Assembly: GCF_003350475.1 (NCBI RefSeq)
Contig: NZ_QQAV01000004.1
Location: 310,001 to 374,000, forward strand
Direction of reading: 5' to 3'
Source: Pseudacidovorax intermedius
GTDB lineage: Bacteria; Pseudomonadota; Gammaproteobacteria; Burkholderiales; Burkholderiaceae_C
Length of the DNA: 64,000 nt
The notes under the pieces are model-generated. The model searched no databases. It was not told the origin of the DNA and was given only the letters and a program-made list of their open reading frames with translations. Numbering within the stretch: position 1 is the first letter of the stretch; every line of letters begins with the position of its first letter. Position numbers and translations under genes: made by a program. Positions 50,232-62,600 of this stretch are shown here, in pieces.

Positions 50232-51578
50232 TCAGGCCAGCGCCGCCTCCACCGCCAGCGCGGCCGCCGCCAGCCGCGCATCGTCGCCGCGCACCGAGGC
50301 CAGCATCAGCCCCACCGGCAGTTCGCCCGGCGCCTGGCAGGGCAGGCTGAAGGCGCAGCCGTCGAGGAAATTGATGGCGAAGGTGTTGCGCAGCAGCAGG
50401 CCATTCGCCTTGAAGAAGGCCTCGTCGCTGGCCAGCAGTTCGTCGATGGGCGGCGCGGTGATCGGCACGGTGGGGCAGACGAGCGCGTCGAAACCCTGCA
50501 AGGCCGCCTCCATGCGCGCGATCCAGCCCCGGCGGCCGTCCTGCATGGCGATGTAGTCGGCCGCCCCCACCGACATGCCCAGGTCGATGCGGGCCGCCAC
50601 GCGGGGGTCGTACTCGGCACGCCGGGCTCCGATGCGATGGCGGTGCACCGCCGCGGCCTCCACCGGCGAGAAGCCCCCGGGCGCGTTGATGCGGGCGATC
50701 TCGGTCAATTCCTCCAGCGGCAATTCGGTCACCAGCGCCCCTGCAGCCGACAGGCACGACAGCGCGCGGTCGAAAGCGCGGGCCACGGCAGGCTCGACGC
50801 CGTCGAACATGAGCGAAGTCGGCACGGCCAGGCGCAAGCCCGCCACGCCGTCGCGCCGACGCACCACGAGCGGCGTGTCGGCGATGGCAGCGTCCAAGGC
50901 CAGGCAATCCTCGACCGTGCGCGCCATGGCGCAGACGGTGTCCAGCGAGCGGGCCAGCTCGAAGGCCCCGTCGCGCGGCGTGCGCGACTGCGTGCTCTTG
51001 AAGCCCACCAGCCCGCAGAGCGCGGCCGGGATGCGGATGGAGCCGCCCGTGTCCGAGCCCAGCGCGCCCACCGACAGCCCCAGCGCCACCGACACCGCGG
51101 CGCCGCTGGAGGAGCCGCCGGGAATGCGCGCCACCTGCGCATCCGCCGGATTGCGCGGCGTGCCGTAATGCGGATTGATGCCCACGCCGGAGAAGGCGAA
51201 CTCGGTCATGTTGGTCTTGCCGACGATGGCGGCGCCCTGAAGCCGCAGCCGTGCCACGGCCGCTGCATCGCGGGGGGCTGGCGGCTCGCCCTGGCAGGCC
51301 ACCGAGCCGGCCAGCGTGACCTCGCCGGCCACGTCGTACAGGTCCTTGATCGACACCGGCAGCCCCGCCAGCGGGGGCATCGGCACGCCCGCGGCCTGCA
51401 TGGCATCGGCGTGGCGCGCGGCCGCCCGCGCGGCGTCGGGATAGAGGCGGGTGAAGACGTGGCCAGCGGCCGGCGCCGAAGCGCCTTCGAGCACCTGCTC
51501 GATCAGCGACGCATGCGTCAGGGCGCCGCCAGCAATTCGCTGGCGCAGTTCGGGAATGGGAGGAAGCGCGGAGGTCAT
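50232..51578 (-). CDS. Amidase signature family enzyme
   Basis: The 448-residue protein has the amidase-signature triad: Lys in PVSIKDLYDVAG near residue 79, and the Ser region IPGGSSSGAAVSVALGLSVGALGSDTGGSIRIPAAL near 150-185, containing both the cis-Ser and nucleophile Ser. The C-terminal end has FLDGCAFSLPCQAPGELPVGLML. It should hydrolyse an aliphatic or aryl amide; related proteins include AtzF- and GatA-like enzymes, but no gatB/gatC is adjacent. I start it at the ATG 51578, where the family begins. The gene is monocistronic. Confidence 0.9.
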   Translation of the reverse strand: MTSALPPIPELRQRIAGGALTHASLIEQVLEGASAPAAGHVFTRLYPDAARAAARHADAMQAAGVPMPPLAGLPVSIKDLYDVAGEVTLAGSVACQGEPPAPRDAAAVARLRLQGAAIVGKTNMTEFAFSGVGINPHYGTPRNPADAQVARIPGGSSSGAAVSVALGLSVGALGSDTGGSIRIPAALCGLVGFKSTQSRTPRDGAFELARSLDTVCAMARTVEDCLALDAAIADTPLVVRRRDGVAGLRLAVPTSLMFDGVEPAVARAFDRALSCLSAAGALVTELPLEELTEIARINAPGGFSPVEAAAVHRHRIGARRAEYDPRVAARIDLGMSVGAADYIAMQDGRRGWIARMEAALQGFDALVCPTVPITAPPIDELLASDEAFFKANGLLLRNTFAINFLDGCAFSLPCQAPGELPVGLMLASVRGDDARLAAAALAVEAALA

Positions 51579-51629
51579 TCGGGCGTTTCTAGCACGCCCC
51601 GGCGGCGGGCCGCGCGCCCGCAAGAATGC

Positions 51630-51980
51630 TCAGTCGTCGCGGCCGACCGGACGGGCGCTGACGTCGCTCACGTCGGCGTTGAAGCCGCGACGGCCGGCGG
51701 GCACCAGCTCGCCGCGGGCCCGCGCGGCCATCTCGTCGGCCGCGGTGCGCTCGGGCTTGCGGGCCTCGGCCGCGGCGCGGAAGCGCTCGAAGCCGGCGCG
51801 CGGATCGAAGCGGCTGCCGAACACCGCCGCCCCCAGGGGCGACACCGGCTTGCCCGTCAGCCGCGCCCACAGGCTCCGAACCATCAGCACGGCCGCCAGC
51901 AGCAGGGCTGCGACGGCGAGGCTCGCCGCAAAGACGAGGCCAATGAGCACGAGGACGATTCGGATCAGGAAGTTCATCAT
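51630..51980 (-). CDS. Small membrane-anchored protein of unknown function
   Basis: The 116-residue protein starts with one strong transmembrane helix (FLIRIVLVLIGLVFAASLAVAALLLAAVL, residues ~4-32), then a basic, probably cytoplasmic or periplasmic tail rich in Ala/Arg (FDPRAGFERFRAAAEARKPERTAADEMAARARGEL). Two adjacent ATG codons could start it (51980 or 51977). No family is recognised. It lies between the amidase and clpB genes on the same strand. Confidence 0.65.
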   Translation of the reverse strand: MMNFLIRIVLVLIGLVFAASLAVAALLLAAVLMVRSLWARLTGKPVSPLGAAVFGSRFDPRAGFERFRAAAEARKPERTAADEMAARARGELVPAGRRGFNADVSDVSARPVGRDD

Positions 51981-52079
51981 GAAAGCTTAGGCGAAGGCGG
52001 AAACCTGCAGTTCCCGCATCGATACGAATTGAAAAGAAGCAGCAGGAGACCCGCGTGCGCGCAGGGCGCAGATGCACGA

Positions 52080-52108
52080 AGGCCTGCGCCTTCAAAAGGC
52101 GCAGGCCT
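52080..52108 (-). terminator. Hairpin downstream of clpB, probable terminator
   Basis: A perfect 13-bp stem (52080-52092 with 52096-52108) with a 3-nt loop lies 23 bp beyond the clpB stop codon. The T run after it on the minus strand is short, so it could act as an attenuated or Rho-assisted terminator, or as an mRNA 3' stabiliser. Confidence 0.55.
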
Positions 52109-52131
52109 CGTGTGGGCGCCAGACGCTGCGA

Positions 52132-54753
<2,622 letters not shown>

Positions 54754-54782
54754 GGTGGTGAAAAACCTCCGGGTTGACGGGG

Positions 54783-54810
54783 AGATTGGGCTGGCCGCGG
54801 ACGATTCAAG
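54783..54810 (-). promoter_or_regulatory. Sigma-32-type heat-shock promoter of clpB
   Basis: On the minus strand, CTTGAAT (54804-54810) is followed after 13 bp by CCCAATCT (54783-54790). This closely fits the enterobacterial sigma-32 consensus CTTGAAA-N13-15-CCCCATnT. The predicted transcription start is ~54775, about 20 nt upstream of the clpB ATG. Confidence 0.75.
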
Positions 54811-54952
54811 ACCAGCGCGGGCACATCTCTTGCGTTGGCTCAAACCTCTCACATGATCCATTGGTGAAACCATGGATCATTCCTTCAACAAACGAGTCAG
54901 TCCCCTGTCCCTGTTGCGGGTACGCTCGCTTTTTTCCTCGGAGTTCTTCCCC

Positions 54953-55942
54953 ATGTCCCTGCCTTCTGTCTTTCGTCCGGGCCTGATGCGCCGCACCTTC
55001 GCACTGGGCGCGCTGCTGGTCGCCGCCGGCCTGGCCCAGGCCCAGTCGACCGGTCCGATCCGCCTGCTGGTCGGCTTTCCGGCTGGTGCCGGCACCGACG
55101 CGCTGGCCCGCACCATCGCCGACAAGCTCAAGGACGAGCTGGGCGCTCCCGTGGTGGTGGAGAACCGCGCCGGCGCGGGCGGACAGATCGCCGCGCAGTA
55201 CCTGAAGACCGCGCCGGCCGACGGCCATGTGTTCTTCGTGTCGCACGACCATACGATCTCGATCCTGCCGGCCGTGACCAAGAACCCCGGCTTCAATCCC
55301 GCCAGCGACTTCACGCCGGTTGCCGGCATCGCCACCTTCTCCAACGTGCTGGCCGTCTCGGGCGGCACGCCCGCCAAGACGATCCAGGAATACGTCCAGT
55401 GGGTAAAGACCAAGAAGGACGGCAAGGACTCCATCGGCGTGCCCGCGCCGGGCTCGATCCCGGTCTTCCTGACGCAGCTGATCGGCAAGAAGTACGGCAT
55501 CGACGTGCAGGCCGCGCCCTACCGCGGCGGCGCGCCGCTGCTGGCCGACATGATGGGCAACCAGATCGCCGCCGGCATCGCGGGCGTGCCCGACCTGATG
55601 GAACTGCAGCGCACCGGCAAGGTCCGCGTGGTGGCCGCCATCGGCGCCAAGCGCGATCCGCTGCTGCCCCAGGTGCCCACCTTCACCGAACTGGGCTTCG
55701 ACAACCTGGACGACTATCCCTGGTATGGCGTCTTCGCACCCGTGGGCACGCCCCAGCCCGTCATCGACAAGTTCAGCGCCGCACTGCAGAAGGTGCTGGC
55801 GCAGCCCGAGACCAAGAAGAAGCTGGTCGACATGGGCCTGCATGTGAACTACGAGCCGCAGGGCCAGTTCGCCGGCCGCGTCCGCAGCTACACCCAGACC
55901 TGGGAACGCATCATCAAGGACAGCGGCTTCCAGCCGCAGTGA
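54953..55942 (+). CDS. Bug-family periplasmic substrate-binding protein, no. 5
   Basis: The 329-residue protein has a signal peptide (MRRTFALGALLVAAGLAQAQ within its first 40 residues) and Bug motifs GPIRLLVGFPAGAGTDALARTIAD, VVENRAGAGGQIAAQYL and VQAAPYRGGAPLLADMM. It is an isolated gene, divergent from clpB and followed by a terminator, without transporter subunits. Its ligand loops differ from the four Bug proteins of the catabolic island. The start at 54953 follows a GGAG; an upstream in-frame ATG at 54872 would add a poor leader. Confidence 0.93.
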   Translation: MSLPSVFRPGLMRRTFALGALLVAAGLAQAQSTGPIRLLVGFPAGAGTDALARTIADKLKDELGAPVVVENRAGAGGQIAAQYLKTAPADGHVFFVSHDHTISILPAVTKNPGFNPASDFTPVAGIATFSNVLAVSGGTPAKTIQEYVQWVKTKKDGKDSIGVPAPGSIPVFLTQLIGKKYGIDVQAAPYRGGAPLLADMMGNQIAAGIAGVPDLMELQRTGKVRVVAAIGAKRDPLLPQVPTFTELGFDNLDDYPWYGVFAPVGTPQPVIDKFSAALQKVLAQPETKKKLVDMGLHVNYEPQGQFAGRVRSYTQTWERIIKDSGFQPQ

Positions 55943-56244
55943 GTCGATCTCGGACACGCCCCCGCGGCCGCCTGTACGTCCGCATCCACACGCCCCGCGG
56001 CTTCCGGCCCCGGGGCTTTTTCATGACCGGTCCTTGCCAGGACAGGCGCGTGGCTGCGGGCCTGTCCGGCGCGCCGACCCACGCGCCGGGACGCCGCCCA
56101 GCGCATCGGCCACCGGACGGCGCTTGGCGCCACTCGTCGCGCCATGAAAACCGCTCGTCGGAAATGTCAATTAGCGTCAACCGAAAGCGTTAACACCCAC
56201 CTGACACCACGTTAAGTTCGAGGAATATTGCATTTATTTGCAAT
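55943..56244. other. Intergenic region upstream of the type IV pilin operon (302 bp)
   Basis: No gene is seen. It contains the terminator of the Bug gene (55992-56021), an AT-richer stretch from ~56160 (GTCAATTAGCGTCAACCG, then GTTAACACC) that could hold the pilin promoter, and a hairpin overlapping the pilin start codon (listed separately). Confidence 0.6.
55992..56021 (+). terminator. Rho-independent terminator after the fifth Bug gene
   Basis: GCCCCG (55992-55997) pairs with CGGGGC (56011-56016), with a short inner CGG/CCG pairing in the loop, followed by TTTTT (56017-56021). It lies 50 bp past the stop codon. Confidence 0.75.
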
Positions 56245-56246
56245 AT
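56225..56246 (+). promoter_or_regulatory. mRNA hairpin overlapping the pilin start codon
   Basis: ATATTGCA (56225-56232) and TGCAATAT (56239-56246) form a perfect 8-bp stem with a 6-nt loop. The last two bases of the stem are the A and T of the pilin ATG (56245-56247). The only good Shine-Dalgarno (GAGGA, 56220-56224) lies directly before the stem, so its distance to the ATG is 20 nt in the unfolded RNA but much shorter across a folded hairpin. It could modulate initiation or bring the ribosome site and start together. Confidence 0.55.
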
Positions 56247-56763
56247 GAAGAATCTTGATGTGACCTACTCCCACTGCTTCCCCTCCCCCTCCGGCCGCGC
56301 CCGAAGCCCCGCGTCGGCGGGCTTCACTCTCATCGAGGTGATGATCGTCGTGGCCATCGTCGGCATCCTGGCGGCGATCGCCCTGCCGGCCTACTCGGAC
56401 TACATCCGTAGGGGACGCATTCCCGAGGCGACCTCGAACCTCGCGGCCTATCAGGGTCGGATGGAGCAATGGTTCCAGGACGCCAAGACCTACTCCGCGC
56501 CCGGCTCCGCCACGGTCTGCGGCGCGATGCAGGCGGCGGTCACGCTCAAGTATTTCGGCCTGAGCTGCACGCCTGGCGCGGCCAATGCCAACGGCGGCAC
56601 CACCACCTACACGCTCACCGCCACGGGGACCGGCGCCATGACCGGCTTCACCTACACCGTGGACCAGGACGGCAACAAGACGAGCACCATCACCGGCGTC
56701 TCCGGCTGGACGGCCGCCACGCCCAACAACTGCTGGGTCACCAACAAGGGCGGGATCTGCTGA
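56245..56763 (+). CDS. pilE: Type IV pilin, PilE-like
   Basis: The 172-residue protein has the prepilin signature: a leader ending ...SPASAG with the cleavage site before [31 protein letters not shown] (Gly-Phe, Glu at +5), then a globular domain with cysteines near residues 92, 110 and the C-terminus (GGIC) for the disulphide loop. The leader of 25-26 residues is longer than the usual 6-15. PilE-type pilins are polymerised in the pilus or initiate it as minor pilins. It is the first of six overlapping genes. Confidence 0.92.
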   Translation: MKNLDVTYSHCFPSPSGRARSPASAGFTLIEVMIVVAIVGILAAIALPAYSDYIRRGRIPEATSNLAAYQGRMEQWFQDAKTYSAPGSATVCGAMQAAVTLKYFGLSCTPGAANANGGTTTYTLTATGTGAMTGFTYTVDQDGNKTSTITGVSGWTAATPNNCWVTNKGGIC

Positions 56764-57392
56764 TGCAGCGGGGGCGTCGGCGGGGCGCGGGGGGCATGAG
56801 CCTGATCGAGCTGATGGTGGGCGTGGCCCTGCTGGCCATCCTGCTGGCGCTCGCGGTGCCCGCCTTCGGCGACTGGATGCGCAACGCCCGGGTGCGCACC
56901 ACGGCCGAGTCGCTGCGCGCCGGGCTGCAGCAGGCGCGCGCCGAAGCCATCCGCCGCAACGCCAACGTGCGCTTCCAGCTGGTCACCACCCTGGACAACG
57001 GCTGCGCGCTGAGCACCAGCGGGCCTTTCTGGGTGAGCAATGCCGGCGCCTCCGTGTCGCCGGCCTCGGGCTGCGCCGGCGCCATCAGCACGACCGTCTC
57101 GCCCTTCCTGATCCAGAAGAGTCCGGTGGTGAGCAATGCGACCAGCGACATCACCCTGACCGCCAGCGGCAGCGGCGTGATCGCCTTCGATCCGCTGGGC
57201 CGCATGACGGGCACCACCAACCCCACCATCGCGACGCCGGCGCAGTTCACGGTCGACCTGGGCAGCAGCGGCGGCAGCTGCATCGCCCAGGGCGGCAACG
57301 TGCGCTGCCTGCGCATCGCCGTGAGCGTCAGCGGCGACGCGCGCCTGTGCGACCTGACCCGCACCACCACCAACGACCCCATGAAATGCTGA
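56763..57392 (+). CDS. fimT: Minor pilin FimT/FimU (GspH-like)
   Basis: The 209-residue protein starts [35 protein letters not shown], a prepilin N-terminus (cleaved after Gly, Glu at +5), followed by the GspH/FimT domain with ARVRTTAESLRAGLQQARAEAIRRN. Its ATG overlaps the pilE stop as TGATG. FimT/FimU belongs to the minor-pilin complex that primes pilus assembly together with PilV, PilW, PilX and PilY1. Confidence 0.9.
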   Translation: MQRGRRRGAGGMSLIELMVGVALLAILLALAVPAFGDWMRNARVRTTAESLRAGLQQARAEAIRRNANVRFQLVTTLDNGCALSTSGPFWVSNAGASVSPASGCAGAISTTVSPFLIQKSPVVSNATSDITLTASGSGVIAFDPLGRMTGTTNPTIATPAQFTVDLGSSGGSCIAQGGNVRCLRIAVSVSGDARLCDLTRTTTNDPMKC

Positions 57393-57862
57393 CCCCGGTG
57401 CACACCCGCGCCCGCCGCGCCCGGCCGCAGCAGGGCGCCACCATCATCGAAGTGCTGGTCGCGCTGGCCATCTTCGCCATCGGCATGCTGGGCATCGCCG
57501 GCCTCTATGCCACGGCCGTGCGCCAGGCCTCTGGCGCCGAGTACCGCACCACCGCGGCCATGCTGGCCAACGACCTGATCGGCCGCATGTGGATGAGCGA
57601 CCGCACCGCCGGCACGCTGCAGGGCAACTACGGCAGCAGCGGCAACGGCGCCGGCTATGCCAGCTGGCGCGCCGCGGTCACCAACTCGGGCCTGCCCGGG
57701 GCGGACAGCAGCACGCTGGCCCCCACCGTCACCTTCAGCACCGTGAGCGGCGGCGGCACATCGCCCGTCAGTACCAGCCTGGCCACCATCACCATCTTCT
57801 GGAAGGGCCCGGGCGATGCCACCGCCCACCAGTACGTCGCCCTGGCGCAGATGAAGCCATGA
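57386..57862 (+). CDS. pilV: Minor pilin PilV
   Basis: The 158-residue protein has the prepilin segment QQGATIIEVLVALAIFAIGMLGIAGLYATAVRQA and the PilV domain thereafter. The ATG at 57386 lies within the end of fimT (ATGCTGA overlap). PilV works with PilW, PilX and PilY1 in the tip and priming complex of type IV pili. It is short and lacks recognised extra domains. Confidence 0.9.
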   Translation: MLTPVHTRARRARPQQGATIIEVLVALAIFAIGMLGIAGLYATAVRQASGAEYRTTAAMLANDLIGRMWMSDRTAGTLQGNYGSSGNGAGYASWRAAVTNSGLPGADSSTLAPTVTFSTVSGGGTSPVSTSLATITIFWKGPGDATAHQYVALAQMKP

Positions 57863-59052
57863 CCGCCACCCGCCTTCCCCTCCCTGCCCCCCGCACCGGG
57901 CGCCGCAGCCGCCTGGGCGGCTTCAGCCTGGTCGAGATCATGGTGGGCATCCTCATCGGCATGTTCGCCGTGCTGGTGATCCTGCAACTGCTCTCCTCCA
58001 CCAGCACGCAGCAGCGGCTGGCCGGCAGCAGCGGCGACGCGCAGATCAACGGCGCCATCGCCTCGCACCTGCTCAGCCGCGAACTGACGCAGGCCGGCCT
58101 GGGCCTGAGCGCCTACACGCTGCTGGGCTGCTCGCTGGGCTACACCACGACCGGCGATGGCGCGGCCGTGACGCTGGGCGCGCTGGCGCCCGTGACGGTC
58201 AATCCCGCCACCTCACTGGTGCCGGCGGGGGACGCGAACACCGACACGCTGCTGGTCATCGGCGGCGCCTCCGGCAGCCCGTCCGAGGGCGATGCGACCC
58301 TGGCCGTGAGCACATCGACCAGCCTCACGGTCAGCACGCCCACCAGCTTTGCCGTCGGCGACTGGGTGGTGGCGGCCGGCACCACGCGCGACAGCAGCTC
58401 GGCCTGCGCGCTGCGCCTGGGCCGGGTGACGGCCATCTCCGGCTCGGCCCTGACACTGACCTCGGCCACCGCCAGCCTGCCGCTGAACAGCGGCGCCTAC
58501 AACCTGGGGGCCCGGCCGAACATCCATGCCTTTGCCGTGCGCAACGGCAATCTGACCATGTGCGACTACCTGGTCAACAACTGCGGCAGCAGCAGCGCCA
58601 CCGGCAACAGTGCGGTGTGGGTGCCGATCGCCAGCAACGTGGTGAGCCTGCGTGCCCAGTACGGGCGCGATACCAGCGGCCTGGCCGCATCGACCATGGA
58701 TGGCGTGGTCGACAGCTTCGACCAGACCACGCCGGCGAGCGGCGGCACCGTGCCGCTGTACTGCGGCTGGCTGCGCGTGATCGGGCTGCGCCTGGCGCTG
58801 GTGGCGCGCAGCCAGCAGTACGACAAGGCGCTCGTCACCACGGCCGCACCGACCTGGTCGGGCGCCACGGCCAACACCAGCACCACCACCGCCCTCACCA
58901 CCGTGACGCCCACGGCCGCCCCCATCGACCTGAGCGGCAACAGCGAATGGCAGCACTACCGCTACAAGACCATCGAGGTGAGCATCCCTTTGCGCAACAT
59001 CATCTGGAACGGCAACCAGCAGAGCTACCAGGGGGGCAACGTCAAATGCTGA
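57859..59052 (+). CDS. pilW: Minor pilin PilW
   Basis: The 397-residue protein has a prepilin N-terminus (GGFSLVEIMVGILIGMFAVLVILQLLSS) and a long Ser/Thr/Gly-rich beta domain typical of PilW, with an ILAFAVRNGN-like segment (NIHAFAVRNGNLTMCDYLVNNC) carrying two cysteines. It starts at 57859 overlapping the pilV stop (ATGA). PilW is the largest of the minor pilins and contacts PilX and PilY1. Confidence 0.9.
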   Translation: MTATRLPLPAPRTGRRSRLGGFSLVEIMVGILIGMFAVLVILQLLSSTSTQQRLAGSSGDAQINGAIASHLLSRELTQAGLGLSAYTLLGCSLGYTTTGDGAAVTLGALAPVTVNPATSLVPAGDANTDTLLVIGGASGSPSEGDATLAVSTSTSLTVSTPTSFAVGDWVVAAGTTRDSSSACALRLGRVTAISGSALTLTSATASLPLNSGAYNLGARPNIHAFAVRNGNLTMCDYLVNNCGSSSATGNSAVWVPIASNVVSLRAQYGRDTSGLAASTMDGVVDSFDQTTPASGGTVPLYCGWLRVIGLRLALVARSQQYDKALVTTAAPTWSGATANTSTTTALTTVTPTAAPIDLSGNSEWQHYRYKTIEVSIPLRNIIWNGNQQSYQGGNVKC

Positions 59053-59678
59053 GTCCGCGCCGCCCATGCCGTGGCCAGCGCGGCTTCATCATGGTGATCG
59101 CGCTGGTGGCCCTGGTCATCATGACGCTGGCGGCCCTGGGCCTGATGCGCACCGTCTCCACCTCGGCCACCATCGCAGGCAACCTCGCGTTCGAACAAGC
59201 GGCCGCGACGTCGGCCGACCGAGCCGTCGAGGCGGCCATCGCGTGGCTGGAGAACAGCACGGGCAAGGCCAGCGTGTCGGGCCTGGGCACCTGCAGCACC
59301 GGCACCACCGTGCTCGCCTGCGACCAGAAGGCCGCCGGCTATGCGGCGGTGCGCACCGACCCGGCCAGTGGCCAGACCTGGACCACGGTCTGGAGCAACC
59401 TCGTCGCGGCCGGCTATACCGCCGTTACGCTGAGCCCCGCGCAGGACAGCGCGGGCAACACGCCCGCCTACCTGATCCAGCGCATGTGCAGCGCCGCCGG
59501 CGATGCCTCCAGCACCAACGGCTGCAGCGCCTCGCCGCTGGCGCTGGACACCTCCAGCAGCCGCAAGGCCGGCAGCTTGGCGCCTCCGACCAACGCCCAG
59601 GTGTACTACCGCATCACCGTGCGCGTGGCGGGGCCGCGCAACACCGTCTCCTTCATCCAAGCCATGGTGGCGCTATGA
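59046..59678 (+). CDS. pilX: Minor pilin PilX
   Basis: The 210-residue protein has the PilX N-terminus (RGQRGFIMVIALVALVIMTLAALGLMRT), a non-canonical prepilin with Met/Val instead of Glu at +5, followed by the NLAFEQAAATSADRAVEAAIAWL helix common to PilX/PulO-like pseudopilins. The start at 59046 overlaps the pilW stop (ATGCTGA). Absence of Glu5 is expected for the K/X-type minor pilins that sit at the pilus tip with PilY1. Confidence 0.88.
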   Translation: MLSPRRPCRGQRGFIMVIALVALVIMTLAALGLMRTVSTSATIAGNLAFEQAAATSADRAVEAAIAWLENSTGKASVSGLGTCSTGTTVLACDQKAAGYAAVRTDPASGQTWTTVWSNLVAAGYTAVTLSPAQDSAGNTPAYLIQRMCSAAGDASSTNGCSASPLALDTSSSRKAGSLAPPTNAQVYYRITVRVAGPRNTVSFIQAMVAL

Positions 59679-62600
59679 ATGCATCCCTTCGCCGTCACGT
59701 CGCGCGCGCCCGCAGTTGGCGGGTGCAACTGGGCCTGCTGGCGCTCGGCCTGGTGGCGCCGGCGCTCGGCGCGGTGACCGACCTGGCCACCGCCCCGCTG
59801 GAGACATCGAGCGCCACGCTGGTCAAGCCCAACATCCTGTACGTGCTCGACAACTCCGGGAGCATGGTGTGGGACTTCATGCCCGACTGGGCGGGCGACA
59901 GCGACTACCGGAACAACGATTCGCTGGTGCGCAACAGCCGCTTCAACGGCGTGTACTACGACCCGGCCATCACCTACTCGCCACCGCTTTACTACGACGG
60001 CAGCAGCTATCCCAGCATGACGGCGGCCAATACGTCGACCTGGACGCGGGTTCCCTACGACGGCTTCGGTGCCATGTCGACGAGCAACATCCCGAACACC
60101 GGCACCAACAACCTCTTCACCAACTCCAATTCGGGCAGCACGCAGAACCTCACCAGCCAGGCCTACTACTACACCTTCGTGCCCGGCGAGTACTGCACCG
60201 CTGCCAACCTGCGCACCTGCAACACGCAGAGCGCGCCCTCGACGACCTACCCCTTTGCGGCCTACCTGCGCTGGTGCACCTCGGCGTCGCTAACCAACTG
60301 CCAGGCCTCGCGCATCGACAGCAGCAGCGCGCCGGCCACGTACACCTACGAGCGCCCGGCAGGCCTACCGACCACTGCCACTCTCTCCGTCTCAGGCCTG
60401 ACCTTTCTGACCGGCACCAGCGTGAGCAGCATCAAGGTCAACGGACTTGAGATCCTATCCGCAACCACTTCGAGCAGCACCAGCACCTCGACCGTGGCGG
60501 CGCGCATTGCCGCCAACATCAACAGCTGCACGACGGCCACCACAGGCAACTGCCAGGTTGCCGGTTTCAGCGCAAGCGCCAGCGGTAGCACGGTGACCGT
60601 GAGCGCGCCAGACGGCAATACAACGGGCACGCCGGTGGTCACACGCTCCGGCAACTTTTCGGTCACACCCACCGCCTTCAGCGGCGGCACGCCAGGCAGC
60701 AACCTGCTAACGACGATCACCTCCAGCACGGCCACCTACACCTACCCCGGCAGTACGACCCGCGCGAGCACCCGCACAGACTGCACCACCAACACCACCA
60801 CCTGCACCTATGCGGAGGAGATGACCAACTTCGCCAACTGGTGGGCGTACTACCGCACGCGGATGCAGGCCATGAAGAGCGCCACCAGCATCGCCTTCAA
60901 CACCCTGACGGCCAACTACCGCCTGGGGTACATGAGCATCAACAACAGCAGCGGCACGACCAACTTCCTGAACGTGGCGGACAACAACGCGGGCAGCGGC
61001 GGGCAGAAGCAGCTGTGGTACAGCCGCCTGACCACCGCCCTGCCCGGCGGCGGCACGCCGCTGCGCTTCGCGCTGTCGCAGGCCGGCCAGTACTACGCGG
61101 CCAAGGTGAGCAGCATCAACGGCGTGACCACGACCGACCCGATGCAGTACGCCTGCCAGCGCAACTACACCCTGTTGTCGACCGACGGCTACTGGAACGC
61201 TTCGACCGCCACCGGGCAGCTGGGCGTGACCGTCACCGGCGGCGCCATCGGCGACCGGGATGGCGCCGAGTCGCGCCCCTTCCTCGACGGCAATGCCATC
61301 GCCGACACGCTGGCCGACGTGGCCGAGTACTACTACGTCACCGACCTGCGCGCCTCGGCCTTCGGCAACACCACCAACAGCGCCGGCACCGACGTCTCGA
61401 GCAACGCCTATTCCAACAAGTTGCAGAACATGGTCACGTCCACCATCGGGCTGGGGGCCTCGGGCTTCATGCTCTACGACCCGGACTACGCCAACGCCAC
61501 CAGCGGCGATTACTTCGCCGTGGCCAACGGCACGCTCACGAGCAGCAGCACCCAGACCGCCGGCACCTGCATCTGGCAAAGCTCGGGCCGCTGCACCTGG
61601 CCCACGCCGGTGGGCGACACGCAAACGGCCATCGACGACCTCTGGCACGCCGCCGTCAACGGCCGCGGCACCTACTACAGCGCCGCCAACGCCGCCGACA
61701 TCAAGGCCGGACTGAGCAACTTCCTGAACACGGTGGACGCCACCACTGCCAGCTCCGCGGCCGTGGCGCAGAGCGCCCAGGTGCTGAGCACCAGCACCAG
61801 CAGCTACACCTACTCGGCGACCTTCTGCTCCGGCAAGTGGTTCGGGGACCTCGCACGCTACCCCGTGGATGCCACCACGGGCGCGACCGGCACCACGCCA
61901 GACTGGTCGCTGTCGGGCGTGGGCAGCGACTGCGCGAGCAACTCCGGTGCCCTCACCACGGCGCCGCTGCTGGACAACACGGCCTACACCGCCCGCACCC
62001 TCTTCACCTATGACGCGGCCAACAACGCGCGCGTGAGCTTCGACTGGAGCTCGCTCACGCCGACGATGCAGGGCTATTTCCAGATCGCGTCCATCTCGTC
62101 GATGTCCCAGCTGTGCACGGCCGGCACCAGCTGCCTGCCGGCGGACCAGCGGGTGGACAGCACGCAGGCCGGCACGACCACCGGCGCCGGCGGCCTCAAC
62201 CTCGTCAACTACCTGCGCGGCGACCGCAGCAACGAGGGCACGCCGCGCACCCGCTACTACCGCTCGCGCACGCATGTGCTGGGCGACATCGTCAACTCGG
62301 CCCCGGTGTACGTGCAGGCGCCCATCCGCAACTATGCCGACACAGGCTACGCGGCCTACAAGTCCGCCCAGGCCTCGCGCACCGGCATGGTCTACGTGGG
62401 CGCCAACGACGGCATGCTGCACGCCATCAATGCCAGCACCGGCGCCGAGGCCTGGGCCTACATCCCCTCGGTGCTGCTGCCCAACCTGTACAAGCTCGCC
62501 GACAAGAACTACGCGGCCAATCACAGCTATTTCGTCGATGGCCAGATCACGCAGGCAGATGTGTACGCCAACGGCAGTTGGCGCACGATCCTGGTGGGCG

